From: IDS-8 sp964607425
Lineage (GTDB): Bacteria > Pseudomonadota > Gammaproteobacteria > Steroidobacterales > Woeseiaceae
Assembly: GCA_964607425.1 (NCBI GenBank)
Contig: CAZSKQ010000002.1
Coordinates: 1 to 64,000 of the forward strand
Direction of reading: 5' to 3'
Length of the DNA stretch: 64,000 nucleotides
The notes under the pieces are model-generated. The model was not told where the DNA came from and made no database searches. It saw only the letters and a list, made by a program, of their open reading frames with translations. Below, one piece after another: positions 16,432 to 23,165 of the stretch; the first letter of the stretch is position 1, and each line of letters starts with the position of its first letter. A program made the translations under genes and the position numbers.

Positions 16432-17337
16432 TCACGGCTGCACGTCGGTGAAAATCGCTTCCTCTGTTATCGAATCGACCTGGAGGGTCGGTCCGAGGAG
16501 GGGCGGACAACCGAGTGACTCCGCGAAAAAATTCAGCATGTGCTCGCCGTCCAGGTACCGGCGTTGCCATGCTTCCCGCCCGATGGCCAGCTCGACCAGG
16601 TTCATCGCCCGCTCACCCGCCAGGTAGACGATCTCGTCCAGCCCGTTCACGATGAGCGACGTGCGCAGCGCCCGGTATTCCGCGGCGCTCATGGTTTCCC
16701 CGCGCGCCGTCTCGCGCATGTAGAACTCGGCGGGCCATTCCCAGTAGGTTTTGTAGACAACGTAGTCGCGTTCGAATGGCGGCAGTGCGCGGTAGGCGTC
16801 TTCAAGTCCATCGCAGGGTTTGTGCTTTCCCCGGAGCGCGGACAGTCGAAACACCTCCCGGAAGAACGTGTTGATGTTGCTCCACGCGCCTGCATCCGGA
16901 TGGCCGGGGAACTCCGCGGCATCGATGCGCGGCAGTAACCCGTGCATCTGCGCCGCGAGGTGGAAGGCTTCGTGTGCCGCAAGCATTTCCCGTGCGGTGG
17001 CATCGAGGGCGATCGGCGCCGGGCGGAACAGCACGATGAAGTGCCCGCAGGCCTCGCCCCAGAGGAAATCCGAGCTCGTGGCAAACGCCTCCCGCGCGGC
17101 GGCGGTGAGCTCCTTGCCGCAGATGGCGAAGCTTCCGTCCGCGTCGAAGTAGGCGTAAACCCGGTGATCCGGGCCGGGCCAGTCTATAGCGCCTTTGGCC
17201 AGCCACACGGAGCTGTCGATCGCGTGCACCAGGGGCGTTGGCGGGATGGTCGGCGCCGCGCAGCTTGCGGCGAGCACGAGAGCGGCTCCCGCAACGAGTG
17301 CGGGAGCCGCGCGCCTGTGTAGTTTCGTTCCAGGCAT
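16432..17337 (-). CDS. Lipoprotein with HEAFH motif, unknown function
   Basis: 301 residues from ATG at 17337. The signal ends in a lipobox (LVLAASC, Cys26), so it should be a lipoprotein. At 122-126 it has HEAFH, matching the HExxH zinc motif, inside REMLAAHEAFHLAAQMHG. An acidic segment further on (EWPAEFYMRE) could give a third ligand. No family name comes to mind. It sits between the double-glycine precursor (8 bases upstream) and the exporter (40 bases downstream) on the same strand, so a role in peptide maturation, immunity or secretion is inferred from position only. A start at 17403 is possible but would overlap the precursor gene and bury the signal. Confidence 0.75.
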   Translation of the reverse strand: MPGTKLHRRAAPALVAGAALVLAASCAAPTIPPTPLVHAIDSSVWLAKGAIDWPGPDHRVYAYFDADGSFAICGKELTAAAREAFATSSDFLWGEACGHFIVLFRPAPIALDATAREMLAAHEAFHLAAQMHGLLPRIDAAEFPGHPDAGAWSNINTFFREVFRLSALRGKHKPCDGLEDAYRALPPFERDYVVYKTYWEWPAEFYMRETARGETMSAAEYRALRTSLIVNGLDEIVYLAGERAMNLVELAIGREAWQRRYLDGEHMLNFFAESLGCPPLLGPTLQVDSITEEAIFTDVQP

Positions 17338-17345
17338 GGCCCCGG

Positions 17346-17597
17346 TCAGGCGCCGTCCTCGGAGCCGGAGTTCAACTCCAGGTTTTCCCGGTAGTCGCCG
17401 CAATTGGTGATCATCGAGAGGCTGGTGTGGGCGTCCCCGCCGAAAAGACCGAAGGCACTCGCGCCCCTCGAGGACGTGTAGGTTACTGTGACGTTGGTGC
17501 TGTCCGGCTGCCCTTCGCAGGCATCCGCAACCCGGGCGTTGAGGGTATCGTTGCCGCCGGCAACCAGCATTGCTTCCTGCATGTTCAGGTCTCGCAT
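17346..17597 (-). CDS. Double-glycine leader peptide precursor (putative bacteriocin/microcin)
   Basis: 83-residue peptide with leader MRDLNMQEAMLVAGG. The leader fits C39 substrates: Gly-Gly at -2/-1, Val at -4, Glu at -8 and Leu at -12. The predicted mature peptide has 68 residues, is acidic, rich in Ser, Thr, Asn and Gly, and contains two cysteines (mature positions 12 and 51) that could form a disulfide. It holds a glycine-rich core (SRGASAFGLFGGDAHTS) like class II microcins. I chose the ATG at 17597 because AAAGGAG lies 8 bases upstream; a frame extension of ten codons lacks such a site. It is the first gene of the exporter operon. No close homologue is recognised. Confidence 0.8.
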   Translation of the reverse strand: MRDLNMQEAMLVAGGNDTLNARVADACEGQPDSTNVTVTYTSSRGASAFGLFGGDAHTSLSMITNCGDYRENLELNSGSEDGA

Positions 17598-17733
17598 TTT
17601 CCTCACTCCTTTGAGAAATCGTTGCACATCAGTACGGCCACCTCGCTCAATGGCCTCGAACCGAGATTACGTTCGCGGGGAGGCATTGGGGACTCGAAAA
17701 ACCGCGCTATCCATGCAGAAAGGCCGATATTTT

Positions 17734-18321
17734 TCATCCGCGCGCAAAGCTGCCGCTGCCGGGCCGCCGCCGGCGGTGCCGGGATATCTCGCAGCTCGGG
17801 CAGAGCTTGTGATCCAGCGCGTACGCGTCCTGCACGTAGGCCGCCTCGCAGTCACGGCAGTTCGCGAGATACAGCTCATCGTTATGCGAGATCGAGTGCA
17901 GCAGGTTCCACGCCCATTCGAAGCTCAGGCGCGCGGACGGATGCAGCAAAAGGTAGGTCTCGAAGGCGCGGCAGACGCGGTGCCCGTATTCGACGTCCGG
18001 CCGCGGCCAGCAGGCCTGGATGCGGTTGGATCGGTCGATTCGGAGCAGGAGGCTCGCGCAAAAGAGCGCGATGAGCGTGGTCGCCTCTAGCTGGTTCAGC
18101 GGGTTCTTGACGAACAAGGACACCTGGCGAGGCGATTTGCCGCGGCGGCGTTTCACCTCGCCGCGATCGCGGAAGTAGGTGGCGTATAGCTTGCGGATCC
18201 GGTCGTCGCTGAGGCCGGTGCAGGCTTTGATCGTCCGGGTGCGCGCTTCATGGCGGATCATCCGGAGCGCGAGCTCGAACTGGGTGCGCTCGGAAGCGTA
18301 GCGGTTGTCGGTGAGTCGCAT
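17734..18321 (-). CDS. FlhC-like transcriptional regulator
   Basis: 195 residues resembling FlhC, the zinc-binding subunit of the flagellar master regulator FlhDC. It has the N-terminal RTQFELALRMIRHEARTRTI, a helix-turn-helix-like segment LSDDRIRKLYATYFRD, and the C-terminal four-cysteine site CRDC ... CPSC expected for FlhC zinc. No flhD or flagellar gene lies nearby, so it may act alone or with a distant partner. It is 136 bases upstream of the peptide precursor on the same strand and may control that cluster (inference). The start at 18321 aligns with FlhC; an alternative ATG at 18351 adds ten residues. Confidence 0.75.
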   Translation of the reverse strand: MRLTDNRYASERTQFELALRMIRHEARTRTIKACTGLSDDRIRKLYATYFRDRGEVKRRRGKSPRQVSLFVKNPLNQLEATTLIALFCASLLLRIDRSNRIQACWPRPDVEYGHRVCRAFETYLLLHPSARLSFEWAWNLLHSISHNDELYLANCRDCEAAYVQDAYALDHKLCPSCEISRHRRRRPGSGSFARG

Positions 18322-18456
18322 TTTTCTCGAATTCTGCTTGTTTAACACCATATGTAGCTGTATAAAAGACTATAAGATCGACAGTGGTAGCGCAATAAAA
18401 AATTCAGTAACTGCACGTATACCAAAAAAACACCGCCAGCCACCGGGGAGATCGCC
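18322..18456. promoter_or_regulatory. AT-rich divergent promoter region, FlhC-like / unknown gene
   Basis: 135 bases, markedly more AT-rich than the flanks, between divergent genes. TATAAAAGACTATAAG-like stretches near 18361-18376 could serve as -10 elements on either strand. No operator symmetry was recognised. Confidence 0.5.
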
Positions 18457-19122
18457 ATGGAGTACCAGGGACCGAGTGCCGCCGATTACGCCAACGTGAC
18501 CGCGCTGAACCGGGCATTTTTGAACCTGCTGCGCCGCGACGGCACGGCGCGCCAGTGCCTGGGCCGGCTGCGGCAGCCCCTCAGGGAAAAGCTCGTCGGA
18601 TTGGCGGAAAGCCAGGCAGTGCGCCTGGGCGCGGTGCCTTTCCTGCTCATGTCCTTCCGGGAGCGCGACAGCCGCTTCTGGGAACAGGCGTTCGCGGCCG
18701 AGCTGAGCGGCGACCTCTTTGCCCTGCCGTCCGCGGCTTCGGACGACCTGGTCGGGCTTGTTTCCGCCGGCCTGGGATTTGCCTGGCAGCTCTCGAAGCA
18801 GAACCCGTACGCCGCCAGGCTGATCTGCGGCGCCAGCCTGCACTGGTGCGAGCAACTGACGGAGCTCACCTTCATGAACCTGCTGTCGATCGCCGGGCGA
18901 CGCGATGAAGTCGTGACGCTGCGTGGCGCGGCGGATGCCGATCTCTGGGCCAAGCTCCTGGGCAGCGGCACCAGTCGTGAACAGCAGGTGCGGCGCGCAG
19001 CCCACATCAGCGCCCTCCAGACCGTGCTGACGCAAGCCGCCCTGCCCGCCGAGGGCCAGTGGCGCACGGCCGCCCGCAGCGCCCGCCCCCCCTCCCTGGA
19101 AGTGGCAGAAGACGACCCGTAG
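18457..19122 (+). CDS. Hypothetical protein
   Basis: 221 residues, mostly alpha-helical by composition, no signal peptide, no membrane helix and no motif I recognise. GGGGAGA lies 7 bases before the ATG, and codon use is like neighbouring genes, so it is probably real. It is divergent from the FlhC-like regulator. The C-terminus (SLEVAEDDP) ends at a TAG that belongs to a GTAGGAGC repeat, so the tail may have been shortened or replaced by repeat insertion. Sequence such as FWEQAFAAELSGDLFALP and LICGASLHWCEQLTEL may help a profile search. Confidence 0.7.
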   Translation: MEYQGPSAADYANVTALNRAFLNLLRRDGTARQCLGRLRQPLREKLVGLAESQAVRLGAVPFLLMSFRERDSRFWEQAFAAELSGDLFALPSAASDDLVGLVSAGLGFAWQLSKQNPYAARLICGASLHWCEQLTELTFMNLLSIAGRRDEVVTLRGAADADLWAKLLGSGTSREQQVRRAAHISALQTVLTQAALPAEGQWRTAARSARPPSLEVAEDDP

Positions 19123-19220
19123 GAGCCCGCCACGCGGGCGACGGCACGATTGGCGGGTATGGCATCGCGCGAGCAATGCGCGCTCCTACGGGGGCCAAAG
19201 GCGCCCAGCCATGTAGGAGC
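19119..19220. repeat. GTAGGAGC repeat with mismatched arms plus half-site
   Basis: Left arm GTAGGAGCCCGCCACGCGGG at 19119, right arm GCAATGCGCGCTCCTAC ending 19189, then a lone GTAGGAGC at 19213-19220. The left arm is of the CCCGCC subtype and the right arm of the GCGCGC subtype seen at 2906, suggesting a composite of two elements. The left GTAG forms the stop codon of the upstream gene. Confidence 0.85.
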
Positions 19221-19239
19221 GTATACAATACGCCGCTTC

Positions 19240-20184
19240 ATGCAGGCCCTGTCGATTCGAAACCTGAGCAAGACATACGCGAACGGCGTGCGCGCGTTGA
19301 AGGGCATCGACCTGGAAGTCGAGCCCGGCGATTTTTACGCGCTGCTCGGACCGAACGGCGCGGGCAAGACGACGGCGATCGGCATCATCAGCTCCCTGGT
19401 GCGGAAATCCGGCGGCGAGGTGCACGTCTTCGGCCACAGCATCGATCGCGAGCTCGAAGCCGCGAAATCCTGCATCGGGCTGGTCCCGCAGGAAGTAAAC
19501 CTGAACCTGTTCGAGACGGTGGAGAACATCGTGCTGAACCAGGCGGGTTACTACGGTATTCCGCGGCGGCTGGCGCGGCGCCGAACGGAGAAGTACCTGA
19601 ACGAGCTCCGCCTGTGGGATCGGCGGCAGGACGTCGCGCGCAATCTGTCGGGCGGCATGAAGCGGCGACTCATGATCGCGCGCGCCCTGGCGCACGAGCC
19701 GAAGCTTTTGATCCTCGACGAGCCAACGGCCGGCGTCGATATCGAGATTCGCCGCTCGATGTGGGAATTCCTGCGCCGGATCAACGCGGAAGGCACCACC
19801 ATCATCCTGACCACGCATTACCTGGAGGAGGCGGAGAGCCTCTGCCGATACGTGGCGATCATCGACGACGGGGTCATCGTCGAGAATGCGCGCATGGACC
19901 GGATACTGCGCAAGCTGCAGCGCGAATCTTTTGTCCTCAGCCTGCGGGAGCCGCTGGACGCGCCCCCGGTACTGGAAGGCTTCGAGGTGGAACGCGCCGG
20001 CGCCTACGAGCTCGAGGTGGCGATCGATGCCGAGCACGACCTGAACAAGCTGTTCGCGCTGCTGGACGAGAAAGGCATCCGGGTCTTGAGCCTGCGCAAC
20101 AAGGCCAACCGCCTCGAGGAACTGTTCCTCGGCCTGGTCGAAGGCAAGCAATCGCCCCGCGGCGCTGCCGGGCACCCGACATGA
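19240..20184 (+). CDS. ABC-2 type exporter ATPase, YadG-like
   Basis: 314-residue ABC ATPase: Walker A GPNGAGKTT, Q-loop LVPQEVNLN, signature NLSGGMKRR, Walker B LLILDEPTAGVD and H-loop LTTHYLEEAE. The extended C-terminus matches the YadG/CcmA drug or polysaccharide exporter group. The substrate is unknown. The ATG at 19240 is chosen because MQALSIRNLSKTYANG is the family start; TACAAT at 19223 may be the -10, giving a very short leader. The stop overlaps the permease start (ATGA). Confidence 0.92.
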   Translation: MQALSIRNLSKTYANGVRALKGIDLEVEPGDFYALLGPNGAGKTTAIGIISSLVRKSGGEVHVFGHSIDRELEAAKSCIGLVPQEVNLNLFETVENIVLNQAGYYGIPRRLARRRTEKYLNELRLWDRRQDVARNLSGGMKRRLMIARALAHEPKLLILDEPTAGVDIEIRRSMWEFLRRINAEGTTIILTTHYLEEAESLCRYVAIIDDGVIVENARMDRILRKLQRESFVLSLREPLDAPPVLEGFEVERAGAYELEVAIDAEHDLNKLFALLDEKGIRVLSLRNKANRLEELFLGLVEGKQSPRGAAGHPT

Positions 20185-20954
20185 ACCTGCGCCTGAACCT
20201 GGTCGCGCTGCAGACCATAGTCACCAAGGAATTCACTCGCATCATCCGTATCTGGCTGCAGACGATCGTGCCGCCGGCGATCACCATGACGCTGTATTTC
20301 GTGATCTTCGGCAGCCTCATCGGGCGCCGCATCGGTGAGATGGACGGCTACGATTACATGCAGTACATCGCGCCCGGGCTTATCATGATGTCCGTAATCA
20401 CAAACTCCTACGGCAACGTCGTGTCGTCGTTCTTCGGCGCCAAGTTCGCACGGCACATCGAGGAAATGCTGGTGTCGCCGATGTCCTATGCCACCATCAT
20501 CATTGGCCACGTGGCCGGTGGCGTAATCCGCGGACTGCTGGTCGGGTCGCTCGTCACGCTCATTGCGCTGGCTTTCACCGATCTCGACATGCAGCATCCC
20601 TTCATCACCGCCTCGATGGTGCTGCTCGCGTCGATTGTTTTCTCGCTTGCGGGCTTCATCAATGCCGTTTTCGCGAAGAAGTTCGACGACGTCGCGATCA
20701 TCCCTACCTTCGTGCTGACACCGCTGACCTACCTGGGCGGGGTTTTCTATTCGATTTCCCTGCTGCCGGAGATATGGCAGAAGCTGTCGCTGCTGAACCC
20801 GATTCTCTACATGGTGAACGCGTTCCGGTTCGGCATCCTGGGCGCCTCCGATATCGACATCCGGCACGCCTACCTTATAGTAGGAGTGTTCGTGGTGCTC
20901 CTCTTCAGCATCAACATCGCGCTGCTGAAGCGGGGTATCGGTATTCGGGAGTAA
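20181..20954 (+). CDS. ABC-2 type exporter permease, YadH-like
   Basis: 257-residue inner-membrane permease with six predicted helices, starting MNLRLNLVALQTIVTKEFTRI. Motifs of the ABC-2 family are visible, including PTFVLTPLTYLGGVFYS and LLNPILYMVNAFR near the end. It forms the membrane part of the exporter with the ATPase encoded just upstream, with which it overlaps by four bases. E. coli YadH (256 residues) is the same size. Confidence 0.92.
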   Translation: MNLRLNLVALQTIVTKEFTRIIRIWLQTIVPPAITMTLYFVIFGSLIGRRIGEMDGYDYMQYIAPGLIMMSVITNSYGNVVSSFFGAKFARHIEEMLVSPMSYATIIIGHVAGGVIRGLLVGSLVTLIALAFTDLDMQHPFITASMVLLASIVFSLAGFINAVFAKKFDDVAIIPTFVLTPLTYLGGVFYSISLLPEIWQKLSLLNPILYMVNAFRFGILGASDIDIRHAYLIVGVFVVLLFSINIALLKRGIGIRE

Positions 20955-20959
20955 TCCGG

Positions 20960-21643
20960 ATGTGCGGCCGCTTCGCTTTCTATTCGTCGCATGAGGCCAT
21001 GGCGGCGCTGTTCAACGCCGAGCCGGTCGATTCCGTGGAGCCGCGCTACAACATCGCGCCCACCCAGGATGTCGCCGCCGTACGCGAGCCGGAGCAGGGC
21101 CGGCGCGAGCTCGTCACGCTGCGGTGGGGGCTGGTGCCATACTGGGCGCGCGATCCGTCCATCGGCAACCGGCTGATCAACGCGCGCGCCGAAACGGTAG
21201 CCTCGAAGCCGGCCTACCGTGAGGCCTATCGCAAGCGCCGCTGCCTGGTGCTGGCGGATGGCTTCTACGAGTGGCGCCCGGGTCCCCGGGGCAAGATCCC
21301 CTGGTTCATTTCGCTCGCGAGCGGCGAGCCGTTTGCATTCGCGGGGCTCTGGGAGCGCTGGCGCGACCGCGAGAGCGGCCAGCGGCTCGAAACCGCCGTG
21401 ATCGTGACGACCGCGGCGCCCGGATTCATTGCGGAGCTGCACGACCGCATGCCGGTGGTGCTCAACCGTGACCAGGGCGATCGCTGGCTGGCCGGGGACA
21501 GGCAGGTGCTCGCCGAGGCGGCGGCGCACCCGCCGGCGCTGCGTGCCTGGCCGGTCGATCGGCAGGTCAACAGCGCGAAGAACGAAGGCGCGCAACTGAT
21601 CGAGCCGGTGGGTGAAACCGTCCAGGAGCGATCAGCCGGATAA
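20960..21643 (+). CDS. SOS response-associated peptidase family protein (SRAP, YedK/HMCES)
   Basis: 227-residue SRAP protein. It starts MCGRFAFYSS, placing the catalytic Cys2 directly after the initiator Met, which fixes the start. Conserved NARAETV, DGFYEWR and ELHDRMPVVL carry the Asn, Glu and His of the active site. SRAP proteins cap abasic sites in single-stranded DNA through a Cys2 crosslink. It lies 5 bases after the ABC permease, apparently cotranscribed but with no functional link evident. Confidence 0.94.
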   Translation: MCGRFAFYSSHEAMAALFNAEPVDSVEPRYNIAPTQDVAAVREPEQGRRELVTLRWGLVPYWARDPSIGNRLINARAETVASKPAYREAYRKRRCLVLADGFYEWRPGPRGKIPWFISLASGEPFAFAGLWERWRDRESGQRLETAVIVTTAAPGFIAELHDRMPVVLNRDQGDRWLAGDRQVLAEAAAHPPALRAWPVDRQVNSAKNEGAQLIEPVGETVQERSAG

Positions 21644-21752
21644 AAGCCGCCGCGGCCGCTCGAGGTAACGCGGTGCAATGCCATGATTCGGCGCGGCGAG
21701 ACCAGTCGCATGCAGCGATGGCGGCTGCCCGGGTCCGCCGCTGCTGCCGCGC

Positions 21753-23162
21753 TTACACGCCGAGGTAAGACGCGATGCTCCGGGCCGCCTCTCGTCCCTC
21801 GAACACCGCGGTGACGACGAGGTCGGCACCGCGCACCATGTCGCCGCCGGCGAAAACGTTCGGGTTCGTGGTCTGGAACGGCCGCGGACCGTGAGTGGCG
21901 ACGCGTATGCGGCGGCTTGGCAGCAGCTCGATGCCGGAGGCGTGGACCCACGGCGGCGGATCGGGCCGGAAGCCGAATGCGACCAGCACCGCATCCGCCT
22001 CCAGCGTCTCCTCGGTTCCGGGTACGGGTTCCGGCAGGCGCCGGCCGCTCGCATCCGGCGCGCCCAGCCGCGTCTCGACCACCACGACACCTTCGACGCG
22101 ACCCTTCCCGGTAATGGCCACGGGTTGGCGGTTGAACAGGAAACGAGCGCCTTCCTCGCGGGCGTTCTCGAATTCGCGGCGCGAACCGGGCATGTTCTCC
22201 GCGTCGCGGCGGTAGGCGCAGGAGACGCTCACGGCGCCCTGGCGGATGGCCGTCCGGTTGCAGTCCATGGCCGTATCGCCGCCGCCGAGCACGACGACCC
22301 GCCGGCCCGCGAGGTCGATCCACGGGTGCTCCGCGCCGTCCATCCCGAGCTCCCGGTACACGTTGGAAATGAGGTAGGGCAGCGCCTCGTGCACACCGTC
22401 GAGGTCCAGGCCGGGGAAGTCTCCGCGCACCGCCTCATAGGTGCCCATGCCGAGAAAGACGGCGTCGTAGTCGTCCAGCAGCGCCTGGAACGGCAGATCC
22501 TCGCCCACGCGCGTGCCGAGCACGAAACGAACCCCCATGCCTTCCATGATCTCGCGCCGCTTTTGCATCACCGCCTTGTCGAGCTTGAACGGCGGAATGC
22601 CGAAGGTGATCAGGCCGCCGATTTCCGGATACGCGTCGTACACCACCGAACGGATCCCGAGCCGCGCCAGCACGTCGGCGGCGGCGAGACCCGCCGGACC
22701 CGCGCCGACGATGCCGACCCGCTTGCCCGTATCGATCACGTGCGTCATGTCGGGCCGCCAGCCCTGCTTCAGCGCTTCGTCGGTGATGTACTTCTCGATC
22801 GAGCCGATACTGACCGCGCCGAAACCGTCGTTCAGCGTGCAGGCACCCTCGCACAGGCGGTCCTGCGGGCAGATGCGTCCGCAGATCTCGGGCAACGAGT
22901 TCGTCTGGTGCGAAAGTTCGGCAGCCTGGAACAACTTGCCTTCCTCGATGAGCTTCAGCCAGTCCGGGATGTAATTGTGCACCGGGCACTTCCACTCGCA
23001 GTACGGGTTGCCGCAGGAGAGGCAGCGTCCTGCCTGGCTGGCGGCATCGGCGGCGTCGTACGCACCGTAGATCTCGCGGTAGTGCTTGATGCGCACCTCC
23101 GCCGGCTCCTTGTCCGGATCGCGCCGCGGCACCTCGAGGTATTGCAAGGGGTGTTTCGACAT
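21753..23162 (-). CDS. gltD: Glutamate synthase (NADPH) small subunit
   Basis: 469 residues. The N-terminus holds cysteine clusters for two 4Fe-4S centres (CLSCGNPYCEWKCP and CGRICPQDRLCEGAC). Dinucleotide folds follow: GIVGAGPAGLAAADVLA for FAD and VVVLGGGDTAMDC for NADPH. The subunit passes electrons from NADPH to GltB. It begins 3 bases after the gltB stop. It converges on the SRAP gene with about 110 bases between and no clear terminator. Confidence 0.97.
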   Translation of the reverse strand: MSKHPLQYLEVPRRDPDKEPAEVRIKHYREIYGAYDAADAASQAGRCLSCGNPYCEWKCPVHNYIPDWLKLIEEGKLFQAAELSHQTNSLPEICGRICPQDRLCEGACTLNDGFGAVSIGSIEKYITDEALKQGWRPDMTHVIDTGKRVGIVGAGPAGLAAADVLARLGIRSVVYDAYPEIGGLITFGIPPFKLDKAVMQKRREIMEGMGVRFVLGTRVGEDLPFQALLDDYDAVFLGMGTYEAVRGDFPGLDLDGVHEALPYLISNVYRELGMDGAEHPWIDLAGRRVVVLGGGDTAMDCNRTAIRQGAVSVSCAYRRDAENMPGSRREFENAREEGARFLFNRQPVAITGKGRVEGVVVVETRLGAPDASGRRLPEPVPGTEETLEADAVLVAFGFRPDPPPWVHASGIELLPSRRIRVATHGPRPFQTTNPNVFAGGDMVRGADLVVTAVFEGREAARSIASYLGV

Positions 23163-23165
23163 TCG

